Shown: positions 21,934 to 34,612, counted from the first letter of the stretch. The stretch: DNA of 64,000 nucleotides from Paramecium tetraurelia (GCF_000165425.1 NW_001799400.1:399636-463635), one strand, 5' to 3'. Made by a program: numbers and translations. Notes: generated by a model not told the origin, from the sequence alone.

Positions 21934-22305
21934 TTCATTATTTTTGTTATTTTCACATGTTGCTGTTTATGTTTTTATTATAAATCAATGACCAATATTA
22001 TTTTAATTTAAATAATCTTATTTATGTACTTAAAGTACAAAATATTGTTGCATTTACTATTTGATTTTTGAGTAGATGAATGTAGTTTTTCAGATGATTT
22101 AATTATTAATTAATTTTATCATAATATTGTGAGAATAATTTGAGTGCTTCAGAATTAACTGATTATAATGATCGTTATTTCAGAATGATAAAATAATATC
22201 TGGGTAATATTAAGTTTTTAATAATAGACTGAATTTCATTTTTTTCTTCTTTAACTCAATTAAGGAATATTAAAGCTAGTTTAGAATAAAACATATTAAA
22301 TATTA
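21934..22305. other. Convergent spacer, no gene seen
   Basis: 372 bp between convergent genes. No coding frame, no repeat noticed. Confidence 0.4.
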
Positions 22306-22811
22306 TCATTCACATTCGCTCCAGTTCTATTATGAAAATCGTTCATTGAAGATGAGAGCAATGCGATTATCACTTGATCTAGCACTGCTTAAAAGAAAAC
22401 CTTTGGAACTAGTAGTGATATCTGTATCTCTTTAATATAATTTTTGACTCATACTTTCTTAAATTGATCATAAATTTCTTTTTCGGCAATAGCATTTTAG
22501 CAGGTCTTTTACCTTTAAATTTGCTATGACTCCCAATTGAGACATCATCTGAAAAATTCTTGAAGCTTTTTGGAGAATAGTCCTCGCCAGAATAATTATG
22601 AAAATTTTCTAGGAGTCGAAATTCATCTCTGTCTTCAAGGAATTAATTCATTGCAATTTCTATTCTTTCATCTTTTTAGATTACCAGGTCTAATTCAATC
22701 ATAGCAGATACCTTTTAATTTGCCTTTCTATTCTTCATTTATCTGATTTTTCTTACAAAGCATGTAGATCTTGTAAAATAGTTTTCCCTCGAAGCTATCT
22801 ATCCTCTCCAT
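22306..22811 (-). CDS. Hypothetical protein (152 aa), 2 introns
   Basis: MERIDSFEGKLFYKIYMLCK leads a small hydrophilic protein. Introns 22690-22711 (22 nt) and 22430-22454 (25 nt); the second gives the C-terminal exon DITTSSKGFLLSSARSSDNR...NWSECE. Without that intron a different frame runs to an earlier TGA, so the last exon is the less certain part. Basic central motif KGKRPAKMLLPKKK. No known domain. Confidence 0.65.
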
Positions 22812-23303
22812 TTATATTTATTAATATTATTACAAAACAATTTATTCGCAAAAATTACAATAATGCAAAAATTAATTAGAATCTTAATTCCAAATGACTC
22901 CAAAATAAAATTTAATTACACCTATTAGATAATAAATTATGATTAATTGTTTACATTATAGAAATGCATTGTCATTTAGGATTCATAATATTCTAGTGGA
23001 TGTTATTTTATTTATTTTCTTCTTATTAATTTCATAATTTGAATTTAGCAATCTGATTTGAATATTAACTAAGTGTATTTATTAGTTTAATATCTAGAAT
23101 GGTGTTAAGATCGAATTATAAGATCAATAATAATGAATTTTCGCAGTAACAAATAGTAGATTTATGGAATAAAATTGATGTATTTTATAGATGATAGTAA
23201 TATTTAATGTGCATTTTCGAACTTCATCATTAAATGATTGCATTATCTAATAACAAATGGTTTATTTAAATCAAAAAATAACATTTTTAAAATTGAATAG
23301 TTA
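22812..23303. other. Divergent spacer, no gene seen
   Basis: 492 bp between divergent starts. A+T-rich, no coding frame. Presumably contains promoters for both neighbours. Confidence 0.4.
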
Positions 23304-24299
23304 ATGTAAATTACACCTTTTATTGATGCTTATAAACTTGATGATTTAGTGTCAGCTCAAAAGCATAAAATAATTGCTCCTGTTTTTCAAAACTATAAGG
23401 TAGAAACATAAGATTACCTGATTTCACCAAATGGGTAATTCATAGCAATTATGTATAACATGGAGCCGATGCTGAAACAGGACAAATAATTCTCTATTGT
23501 GTAATTATTCAATATAATAACTGGAGAACAGAGTCACTCACAATAAGTGGATTAAGAATGCCCCGTCATCTCTATGTAATTTAGTTTTGATTCAAGCATA
23601 TTTGTTGTATTGGATTTCTTCAATTTAATTCTCTTCAATGTTGAAGAAAAAAATAAAATAGCCATAATAAAATTAAAAAGTGATGGCATAGTTTCGATTG
23701 ATTCAGAGAACAATGTTATTTTGGGCTCATCAAATAATCAAATTATTGTGTATTCTACAAAAAAGGCATTTTAAGAAACTTTGCAATTTGATAGATTAGT
23801 AGATCATCTTCAAAAGCTGGGAGCCAATAAGGTAATTTATATTTGTGGTTGCAATTAATATCTATTTAATTTGCAAAATAACAAAGTACTGCGAAGATGG
23901 ATGAACCATGAATTCGAAATAAAGGATTAAATAATTTATAAAAAACTTCTGATGATTTAATCATGGTATGACAAGTTTAGATCAGTGTATATTAAACTAT
24001 AGTAATCAGGAAGAATTATTAGGAAATACATCAGAAGTTCTAATAGAAAAGAGATATTTAGAATAATGGAGGATAAATCATCAGTTTCAATCTAGAAATT
24101 TTATATTTGCAAAACAAAATAGCCAATATTGAATGTTTCAAAGAGTGTATTTAAAATTGAAATGATAATTACAAAATTTGATTTAATATAAGGGCGATAG
24201 AGAAGATATTATTTCAAGATTGATGAGGATTCTTGGAAGGAGATTCCAATTTATATCTTATTAGATAATTAACTGAAATATTATCTTTTGATAATTTGA
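23304..24299 (+). CDS. Hypothetical beta-rich protein (331 aa)
   Basis: Intronless 332-codon frame from MQITPFIDAYKLDDLVSAQK to TGA at 24297. Strands such as YLISPNGQFIAIMYN, SFDSSIFVVLDFFNLILFNV and VILGSSNNQIIVYSTKKAFQ alternate in a way reminiscent of WD40-like propeller blades, without canonical GH/WD residues. It could be a degenerate propeller; structure prediction would decide. Confidence 0.7.
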
Positions 24300-24363
24300 A
24301 TTATTCATTACTGCATTTTTAGTATTGTTATATCTGTTTATATATTTAGCCTATAGCAATTTA

Positions 24364-24951
24364 TCATTTTTTATAAAATGGAGCTGACAGCTTTCTTATT
24401 CTTTTATAAGGATCTTCGGATTTCTTGGGAACATTTAATCTTCGAGTCAAATCAGTTTACTAAGTAGCTGTTTATTGAGTTTTTAAGAATTGTTTAAAAG
24501 ACTGTGCACTTGGAGTTTGAGCCAATCTAAAGCAATCCTATTATTTTATTGGAGGACAAGGTTCGTAATCTCTTAAAGATGTGAAGAAGTTCGTTCTTCT
24601 TTGAAACTTTTATGATGATGGAGCCAGTCCTCCTTCATCAGCACTAGAAAATAAGAAATTAAAATTACATTACATAATTATCTCTTCCAGATCCATCACT
24701 TTGATAGTGTCTAAATTTGGGTACCATCATAGGAGCAGGAGGTTTCCATTGTTTTTATTTGCTAAAGGTTCCTAATTCAGGATGCACACATTAAATTTAA
24801 ATTTCTTTCCAAATTCCTCCATTTTATAAAGTGACATAGGAATCCCTACCTTATGATATCCTTCGATAAATTTACCAGTTCCATCTGGTGCATAGTGTGT
24901 CATTTTGGCTTCCAGGGTTCCAGCAGTTGCGCATCTTTGTAATTTTGACAT
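24364..24951 (-). CDS. Probable ciliary protein with two DG(T/S)GRD repeats (178 aa), 2 introns
   Basis: Two matching blocks, YAPDGTGRDSYV (residue about 19) and YQSDGSGRDNYV (about 70), each precede a Gly-rich patch (LQNGG, ADEGGLAPSS). Between them lies KQKQWKPPAPMMVPKFRH. The Pro/Tyr-rich, weakly structured make-up resembles small microtubule-inner or axonemal proteins. Introns 24850-24875 (26 nt) and 24643-24667 (25 nt); the first is essential to recover the repeat-bearing frame. I cannot name the orthologue. It converges on the preceding gene, 64 bp apart. Confidence 0.75.
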
Positions 24952-25139
24952 GTCAATATTTAATATTAAAAATAATAATTGAAAATGCTCGTTATATTAT
25001 GTTGATAATCATTAATAAACTTGCATAGATAATTTATAATAATATAATCTTAACAATTTAATTATTTATCAACTAAATAACATTCTAACTGTTCCTTTGA
25101 AATGAAAATCTAGATCTATGATTAAGTATACCAGATGGC

Positions 25140-26995
25140 ATGGCATCTTCGATCTTGCTTTGTTTTCTTGATTATTATTAAAATAAAATAATATTATTAA
25201 TGAGATATGCATAAAATAGTTCAAGTGAATTCGTTTTAGGGATAGCATTTTTGGTGTTGGGCATGATTTACACAACGATATTCTTTTTTGGTGTAATCAG
25301 ATATTGTAAAATGGGGAAGAGAACAAAATACTTGGGAAAGCAATTTTACTTATCTATTGTATTGTCTTGTTTGGCATATATGTTGAATATGGCTTTGTAC
25401 TTATATGATGTACATTTACAAATGTAAAATAGGTTTTTAAATCTCAACCTACTGATGAGTATATTGTGAGTATTGAAAAATAGCTGTTAAATACAATATA
25501 TGTTCCTGATGGCTTATTTTGGATAGTTTATCAATCATTGTTTTGGACAGTGGTTTGTTTGCATTATGACTCACATCTGCATATAGGATAATAGGATGAA
25601 CTTCCATATAATCCAAATATGTTGATTAATGCTACAAAAGACATTTGTTTAGTATATGGAATAGCTCAATTAATTGTTGTGTTATTATATAACTTTGATT
25701 AAATTAAAAGTGGAGTATTATTTTACATCAACATCTGCATCAATCTATCGATTCCTGTCTAATTGATAATAACATCTCTATACCTATAATATAAATATTC
25801 AGGATCCCCATTCAAATCGTCAAAATAAGAAAATAATTCAAATAGATTGTAAAAGTTAATATTTTATTGGACAATCCTAAGAGTTTTTCAAATCATTAGC
25901 AATATTTTATTAATGGAAAATCAGGAAAGTATAGAGAAGTTCTTTTCATCCCAATTAAGTCAAAACCAACTGTTGTTGTATATTTCAATACTCATAATTG
26001 ATCTATTATTGACTAACATATTTCCATTTATCTTGGCCCTTAGACAGTAAAGTTTTTCGATATTTTTGGGTCACAAAAATACTACAATGAGTACTGTTTC
26101 AGATCAGCCAATTCATTAACAATTGATAAATGATAATAAGAGCTCAGTAATGGAGAGGAAATAGATTTAATTTGATTACAATGAAATAATGAGATAGAAT
26201 ATGAATTAATAAGCAAAACGATAAAAACCAAATGGATTCGGATACATTATTGTCTGTCAAATATAATAAAAAAGTTATGGAATGAGAGTGATTGAATTCA
26301 AATAACTGTAACCTTATTTGATTGAATAGATAAAGTAGGAAATTGAATAAGTGAATTAATTAAATCATTAACAACTTTATCACATTCGTGGATTCAAAAT
26401 AGTAGAAAGTAAGGTAGTATATCTAACCAAATTTTATTAATATTCCTTACACAGTTATCTAGCATAGTATTAGATTTCGATAGAAGAAAAGATTAAGATC
26501 TTAATTTAACTGTTAAATGGACTCAATTATCTGCACAAATAAGGTCTTTGTCATGGGAGTTTGACATCGGAAAATGTAATGGTTAAACCAAATGGTCATG
26601 TCAAAATAAGTAAATGTGATATGTTATCTTTTCTAGTTGATTTCGGTCTATTTGGGATTAAGAAATACTAATCATTATTGTAGTTTTACACAAACAAATC
26701 TGCATTTACAGCTCCAGAATTGATTTAACAAAGAGGGTTGGTTGTGAGTGGATCATAATAAGGAGACATATACAGTGTTGGAATGATTATGTATGAGATG
26801 TTTGAAAAGAAAGTGCCTTTTGAAGGATTATAACTATAAAATATTTAGGATTGTCTTAACAAAGCAGTAAGGCCTAAGATTGAGTCTCAATCTTTGATGG
26901 ATGATATCATTAGATGGTGTTGGCAACAGGATATAGAGAAGAGACCATTGGTTGATTAGTTATTAAATGTAATTGAAAAAATATAAATAAAATGA
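25140..26995 (+). CDS. Seven-helix membrane protein fused to a kinase-like (pseudokinase) domain (601 aa)
   Basis: N-terminal half: seven hydrophobic helices, e.g. EFVLGIAFLVLGMIYTTIFF, FYLSIVLSCLAYMLNMALYL, DICLVYGIAQLIVVLLY, LLLYISILIIDLLLTNIFPF. C-terminal half, from about residue 360: kinase-like fold with PNGFGYIIVCQ (loop), YGMRVIEFKQ (Arg at the usual Lys), LCHGSLTSENVMV (about 463; HRD catalytic Asp replaced by Ser, as in the kinase-homology domains of receptor guanylyl cyclases), IIDFGLFG (DFG kept), TAPEL and GDIYSVGMIMYEMFEKKVPF. Introns 25410-25432 (23 nt) and 26610-26636 (27 nt, in frame without stop; removal gives the usual VKIIDFG). Likely a membrane receptor signalling without phosphotransfer. 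Confidence 0.85.
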
Positions 26996-28984
26996 GTGGT
27001 ACAATAGTTGTGGGGTCAAATATTTACGAGACTGAATTCTTGGACGAAATTTTTATCTATTATGGCAACAAGACCAACAACACCATTGGCTTTAAGGATG
27101 GGTTGATAATTAGTCCAAAAAAAATGGAATTGCCAGAATATAAAATGAATAGATCTGAACGAGGAGAAATCATCATGGCAATAATTAAGGAAGCCATGAA
27201 TCTGATGGAATACTCAAAGTTATCAGATATGGGCATTATTAACATGTTTGAATTACAATACATAAATCAATTGAAATCATATCCATCACTAAGATTTTAA
27301 TTGATGGATAGAGAGCAGCCATCAGTGTTAATGGATGTTCGTAAATCCTATTTTACTATGCATAATTGTTACTAAATAATTAAGACTTTAAATACAGATC
27401 CCTCCACATATTTTAAGAATAAATTTGTGCTTTTGAGGTACCCTGAAAAAAAAATGATTGTTCAAATTAAATCAGTTGTGCTTGATTAAGAGTTCACATA
27501 TAAGGGTTTATCTTTGGAAGACTACTTTAAATAAAAATATTAATTGAGGAGCAAATCAAGTGTTTATTTAGAAACATACAACACTCAGAATATTAAGAAA
27601 TAATTCTTAATTGCAGAATTTTGTGAATTGAAAATAGATTATATTGAATAAGATGTCACTGTGTATTGTCAACAGCTGGAATATTGGAATAAAATTATTA
27701 ATAATAGTTCATCATTTATTTAATTCTTAAATTAGTATAAATTCATAATCAGAAATGAGTAAGTTGAATTCAAGTAATAATACTTAGAACCTGGAAATTT
27801 AGCATTAAATAATCAAACTAAATCAATATTTTAGATTGTGGCCTCCAGAACATCAAGTGAATTTGAGTACTACTACACTGATTTCTTTCTTAAAAATCCC
27901 ACTTCTTTTACAACCTCACTGACCATCAATAAATTGATGATTTTAGTAACTAGAGAAATCATTGAACTTAGAGACAACTTTAAATCATTTTTAGAAAAAT
28001 TTGATTTATTCATCAAATCCAGATAATACAAAATATCATAACCATAAATTTATGATATAAATAATAATTTGAATGAAATCCTAGAAAAATATGTCACTGA
28101 AGATGCATATGTACTTTTTGTTGGAGATCAAAATACAGATTTTATCTAAGCAAGAAATACTTTGTTATCCAAGGCCATTCCTAATTAAATAATTATTCTT
28201 CCCATATAAGATTAAGAAATAAATAGATTATTAGCCATGATGACTGCCAATCTTGGTAGTGTGCCTTGGGCTATTAGAGAAATTAATGGATTAATTACTA
28301 ATAAAAAGAGCGCTGTCTTAGGTATCTGGAAAAGCGAGAATTCTTATTCTGCATGTCTCAGCATCAATAAATATCTCAACAAGTATATATCCTCGTTTGG
28401 AGATTTAGATTAAGTTCTAACCCTTCTTTTAGCCACTTATTATGCCACCCATAAAATATTGGCTAATTAAATCATTGTGTTTGCTTAAGATGATTATACA
28501 CAGATTATGGAACAAAGAATTCTAGGAGTCATTTAATTGATAAGAGATCAAGGATTGGCATAGCAAATCTTAAAACCTGAAGTTGTTATGGTTTAAGTAA
28601 AGGATGCCACGGCAGAAAGATACTTCACATATTTTGAAAGAAATTTGTAATATATTATTTCTATCTTATTCTAGTGAATCTTACTATTGTAAAAACCCTT
28701 AAGTAGGTTGTATAATCCCCATCAATGAGAAGTAAGGGAGATTTTCATTCCATTCTTAGAGAGGAGAACAAGGATGTTTATAAGCCTAATAATTACATAT
28801 TAGTTCAACCAACACAAAAGAAATCGCTTAATTATACTATCATCTGATTTTCTTAAATTTCGATTTGAGTTCCACCACTTATTTACCTGCACCACTTCAT
28901 TATGCCAAAAAATTGTCAAAACACCAAATTTAGAGTGAACAATACAAAAAAGCAATAGAAAAAGGATTTTTGTTATTTGTTTGA
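26992..28984 (+). CDS. Divergent Piwi/Argonaute-family protein (654 aa), probably slicer-dead
   Basis: Argonaute proteins bind small RNAs; in Paramecium Piwi-type members guide DNA elimination and silencing. Domains: N-terminal/linker with VLMDVRKSYFTMHN; PAZ at about 140-260 (NKFVLLRYPEKKMIVQIKSV, LEDYFKQKYQL, FLIAEFCELKI, matching FLEYY...Y and LIPELCxLTGL); PIWI at about 395-640 (MMTANLGSVPWAIREINGL, LGIWKSENSYSACLSINKYL, FAQDDYTQIMEQRI, SFHSQRGEQGC, YLPAPLHYAKKLSKHQ). The first catalytic Asp (GID) is Trp (GIW), and the final His (YAH) is Lys; only the middle Asp may remain. One 28-nt intron, 28647-28674. It starts within the stop codon of the preceding gene and is shorter than typical Piwi proteins at its N-terminus, so the start may be incomplete. 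Confidence 0.88.
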
Positions 28985-29098
28985 GTATGATTTATACCAT
29001 GATCTTATAAAAAAAATTTATGATTTGGATTAATCAGGATAAGAAAATTGAATATTTAGTTATCACTAATATTTTAATAATGTTCAATATATTATATC

Positions 29099-29411
29099 TC
29101 ACAATTGAGTCACTGTATTTGGCACTGTTCTTTAATAAAGCAATACTTATTTTGAATAGAAATCTGGTACTGCTTGATATTCAACTTTTTGCTATTAAAT
29201 ATTTTAATCTAAAATTTACTCTCTTATATAAGTATGGGAATGTTATTCCATTGAATGTGTTAAGGTAGATTACCAAAGTTCCACCGACCAACAATCCCAA
29301 GTATGCTTGAATTCCTACTCTGGCTCCATAATAAACTGGATTCAATGAAAACTTTAATGACTTTGGAAAATGTTTGCTTAATTGCTCAAACTTACTGTTG
29401 TCCATGGCCAT
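29099..29411 (-). CDS. Small membrane protein (94 aa), one intron
   Basis: MAMDNSKFEQLSKHFPKSLK precedes a single hydrophobic helix (IQAYLGLLVGGTLVIYL) and a tail YQAVPDFYSKQVLLYQ. A 28-nt intron (29192-29219) restores frame. Size and shape resemble accessory subunits of mitochondrial inner-membrane complexes in ciliates, which is inference only. Confidence 0.75.
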
Positions 29412-29453
29412 TTTTATTTATTAAATTTATATATATAATTTCTATATTTATAT

Positions 29454-32400
29454 TCATTTATATTTCCTCATCAGATAGCATAATTTTTTTGGTATTCCTT
29501 TCTAAAATAATGTTTCCAAAGGAATCTATCTAATGCTTTCTCTCCCTAAATCAAATTTCTATGAAAAGCTCAATATTACATAAATTTCTATATAAAGAGT
29601 GAAAAGTAACATAGGGATACCAAAGATTAAAATGTAAATAATATTGGATTCAGTTAATTTATTTAAAGTAGAGATAGTCAAATTTAAAAAGTATTAACAA
29701 AACCAAGAAATTTAATATTGTGTGGCATCAAGACCATAAAAAATGTATAAAAGATAATTATTAGAATTGTGCATCTAAAAGATCCCATTCGTCCTTTGTT
29801 CAGGAGTTAAGGACTCATCACTTATCAAATATTCATACTCGATAATCACCTGCAACGTGTTTTTAAGTAATTGCATGAGACCAATTTAGTAATAATCCAA
29901 TAAAACATCAGAAAATACTCTATTCTTTAATAATTCCGAACTCATATTACAACCAATTAGCAAGCAAACATCTTTCCCAATCAAGATCTATTTATTCTGC
30001 TCTGATATTAATAGATTTTAGTTTTACTCCTTGGCATTTCTATACAACAAATCAGTTAAATCATAAGCCTACAAAAGTTTAATTTGATTGAGTAAAAATG
30101 CTTTATCAATTTCCAATAAACTAAAAAGTTGTTAATTATTTTGTATGTTCTAATTAGAATAATTAAAATAATTATTCTCGTAATAAAATTGCTTCAGCAA
30201 ATAAGTATCCCACAAATTGATAGTGATTATAAAATTCAATCTCATAAGCTAAGCTTCTATTTCTCTTGTAGTTGCAGGAGCAATTCCTGAAGCTACATAA
30301 TCATAATAAATTTGGAAAACAGCCGAGAAGCTGATTTTTAGGATAACCAATATAAGATACACGATTATATATTTTCTAATCGACAAGGTTGGTGAATTAC
30401 GAAACATTTTTTTAGCTTCTATCGCAGATTTATTTTTATTATTCTAATTTTTATTGTTATCTATCAGAACTGCCATCTAGTTTGTTTCTTAATATTGTAT
30501 TAATGTCAGGATGTTAGTCGGAATTAATTTAATTTAATCGAAATGATTTTGTTTAACTAAAAGATTATCTTGATTGATACTATTCTACAATCTATCGTAG
30601 GAATCTATGATAAATTCGCACTCATCAAATTCTAGAGTTATAAATTGATTTAAATAAATTTGAATTACCTTTTTTAATCTGAAAATTGCTAAACCATGGA
30701 ACATTCCAAATAGCAATGCTATACAATATATCAACACAAAAATAATTGAAACTAATTGATCGTATTATCCATTTATTTTATCATTATAATCATTGCAATC
30801 ATAAAGAGATTGATTTACTACAGATATGATGTTCTGATAATTAAAATATAAAAAATATCTGTTTCTTAATCTAAAATTTAAAATGTTAAATACCCTATAT
30901 TGCTTTCATTATTATTCTATAAATACATGTTCAGGGATACATCATTCTAAAATGTCATATACAACAATTAATATAAAGTTGTGTAATGAGTTGCAAAGTT
31001 GTTTAATGTTTGGCTCTTCACTTGTAAATTAGAAAAATCAGGGTAAGATAAATTCACTGGCACATCCTCATAAGTTTATAGAATATTTGAATAGATTTAA
31101 AACTTTCCTATAACTCCTTGGGAACCTTGAACTAGCAGATCCCATGATATATTTATGCGATCTGTACTTGTAATAGTAATGATCCCATTATCAACTTTCA
31201 ATTTGATAGGATCAAAAAGGGTCTAAAAATTAGAGTTAAATATCATATGTCTAGACCCAGACAATACCGAACTGTAACCATTAAAATAATTGATATCTTC
31301 AGTACTATTGATTATGCAATTCGATTAAATCACTTTTTTTAAAAAATAAACAGCACAGATTAATGCTATAATAACTATTGTCATCAATAGATGAATTGAG
31401 ACTATTCCATAAGTGGCTATAAATACTGAAGGATAGCGATTATCCTAAAGAAATTCAAAAAATTTATGAATTCGATTTGGAATATTAATAATAGAAGAAT
31501 TTTAACTTTGAATCTCCTGGAGATGATGCTGATATTCTATAAATTTCATTTAAGATTTTCTTCTATTGTTGTTTAAAGGAGGCTCTTAAATCATTTATTA
31601 TTCTTCACCATTATGAGATATCATCTTATCACTAGTGATAAGGTTAACACTATCAAATTAATATTATAATATTGTCGATCCTCTTTAAAAATCAATATTT
31701 TTAGATGTAACTTGTTGCTGCTTTAAAAACTATTTACTTTTTATTTGTTATTCTATTTATACATTGAAATCTTCCAAGAATTCTATTTCTATCAAATAAT
31801 ATAAAAAAGATTCTAAATTTTACTCACTGCTATAAGGATGCAAAATCCTTTGGGTAAGAGTAAATTCTATGGGGTAATATTTTGTATTCTAATCCGCTTG
31901 CGAATTTTACACCATCATTGCCTATTCAATCACATGGAGAAGTAATTTTTTATTAGTAAGCTTGGATAGTGACATTCGTTTAAGATCTGGTTTTTATTCT
32001 GACTTTTGTTATTTATTGGGTTGGATATTGATTTTCATAAGCCCTTTTTCTTTAACAAAAATTACTTCATTTTCTCTCAAAATACCTCCTTGCATCTTTT
32101 CGTAGTAATTCTACAAATTTGATTACAATTAGGGAATAATACTAAAAATACTACAATTATTATAAATTTCTTCAGGAGTAATTAATTCAACATCTTAATT
32201 CCTTTTGTAATAGTACTTGTAATTTAGTTTTTAATAAAGATTCTGTGTCATTCCAAATATCTTAAACTCTTTATCCAAAAGCAGATGTCCTTTTAAATTT
32301 TAATCTTGCTAATTTTGTTAAACTTTAGAAGTCTTTTAAATATGTGCTATCATGTAGAATGACAATTCTCTTAGATTTACTGGAAAAAAATAACTTAAAC

Positions 32401-34498
32401 ACAACTTAACTTATTCAATCAGGTTTTTTTTATTTAGAATGAATGCAAGGGAAGAGTTATTTATTCTATCGCTCTGTCCTTTAAAAAAGAAATTTTCAAC
32501 CAATCCAGAATGCACATTACCTAATTTGCTTGGCATTAAATCTTTTATATGAGTAAATGGTTATCCATCTTCTTCGCTGAATCCAAAAAACTATTTAAAT
32601 TCAGTAGTTATTTTTTATTCTAATCTGCCTTAGTGTTCTGGACTAATGTTAGAAATTATTGAGAGTGCTGAGCCTGTAAGAAATGATAAATCATTGAAGT
32701 TATTGATATTAATATCATATTGATAAGCTGATTCAAGTTCGTTTAGTTGTTATTAAATTTTTAAAGTCAATTTAAGATCTTGGTAAATTATTAAATAATA
32801 CAACAATTTAATTTTTAATGAGTAGATCGTTTCTTTAGTTTAATTCCTATATTTTTAATATTCTTCAAATTAAATTCGAGATACTTTTTTTAATTTCTAA
32901 ACCTTCTCAACAGCATTTAATAAATGATCAAAATTAATCAGCTAATTTTTTTGGTAGTCCTCCCATAACTTCTTTTGACAAACAAGGACTTGCTATAAAC
33001 TTTATATTATTGAATCTCCTAAAGTATACAAAATATTGATATCGGTAATAATGAAGTATTCTTATTGGCTTATCTTAATTTGTTTCAAGGATTAACTCAT
33101 CAAGTTTACTCTGCATTTTTACCAGATCAAATATAATATAGTACTTGTTACATCAAACTTCTTTTCTTTTTTTTGAAATTATTTTTTAATTTCAATACAC
33201 TAATAAATAGTTTTGCATGTCAAAACATGATTTTCAAGGTAAAATCTTTGAAATGACAAATAATTGAGGATTATTAAATCATATTCTTGTTAATTATAAT
33301 ATTTAATCTGTTTCCCTCTAAGTTGATTTTTAAAAAGATGTAGAATCCATTTTTTTAAAATAAACTTCTTTTGGGTTTTTTGTTTTCTTGTACCTTTTAA
33401 CAAAGTAATTCTGTCAATATCTAACACCTAACACTCTTTGCAAGGGCATAAGACATCAAGGCAATTATTTTTATGTATCAATAATTGTATTAAGAGTTCA
33501 ATGCTTTGGGACTATTCACAAATAAAGTATTCAATAGATTAAACTAAATAACAGTTATTGGATCCAATACAAAATTCTTAGATTATATTTTATATTTTTC
33601 TCTTGAGCATGGAATCAACAACGTACCATAATAACTACAATATATCAAAATGTTACTTGACAAGAAATAAAAAAAGTAAAGAAAATAAATTTATCGTTTT
33701 CAGACGAAACTCTCCAAACAATTAATAGTAAATTGAAAAGTGCGCTTAATATCGAAATTTGATAAAATAAAATTGATGAGGATGTTAAACCAAAGGCAAA
33801 TTTCTGAGCAATTCTTAAATGCAATAATATGATCACACAATGAAGCATATGCATTATTATTTATGATTCTTTCTCTTAATATATGATTGATAAAGTAATA
33901 TAGCAAACTATGAGGGGACTTAACAAGAAAGATTCTATAAAATTATATTTGAGTAAATCAGTTTAGTGGATTTCTCTTTTTTTAAAAAAAAAGGTTGAAG
34001 TAATTGAATTAAGTTATACTAAGATTGTGCCTATGATACTTAAAAATAATGTTAGAGAATTATCCTGGGTATTTAACTAACTATTATGGTAGTTTAACCC
34101 TATCCACTAGCTTAAAGATTGACTAAAAATAGTTTATAATGGACACAGAAGGATCCAATTAAAATAAAGAAAATAAACTTTAATTATTCTAGATTACTAG
34201 GTATAGATTGTTCATATTTTACTTAGAGTTTTAGAATAGAGCAGATAATTACTGCTACTAAAATTACGATTAGAAATAATAGTATAGCCCATAATAGAAA
34301 GTCAAGGCTAAAATAATTTACAGCTTCTGTGATAATATTGGCATTAGATAAAATAGTAAACATATATTGGTTTTCTTAAACTATATTTGAATTTCGTTTC
34401 TGATCCATTACTAAAAATCCATTTAGTTAAAAAAAATATATCCATAGAATGAACTGTTCAACAGCCGTGTGTTTGGTTAATTTCTAATCGTTATCCAT
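29454..34498 (-). CDS. Large TmcB/TmcC-like membrane protein, paralogue A (about 1,650 aa)
   Basis: Long minus-strand gene with several short introns, of which I resolved 34105-34130 region (26 nt) and 33638-33659 region (22 nt). Start MDNDQKLTKHTAVEQFILWI; N-terminal block of about ten helices (LWAILLFLIVILVAVIICSI, SFLLSPLIVCYITLSIIY), then a Cys cluster NNCLDVLCPCKEC, a long helical region, a central conserved block SVLSGSRHMIF and further helices near the C-terminus (NIIYILIFGIPMLLFTLY), ending LFQKGIPKKLCYLMRKYK. It is collinear with paralogue B. The layout matches the tiny-macrocyst TmcB/TmcC family of PAS-containing membrane proteins, presumed sensors. Exact exon set not fully resolved. 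Confidence 0.82.
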
Positions 34499-34612
34499 AA
34501 TTGAGATCTGTAGCAAAAATTCGAAAATCCTTTGAATCATTAAGCGTATTATTAAATATTGAAATTAATTTAGAACTAATCAATCAAACATATAAATTAT
34601 AAGATCATAAAA

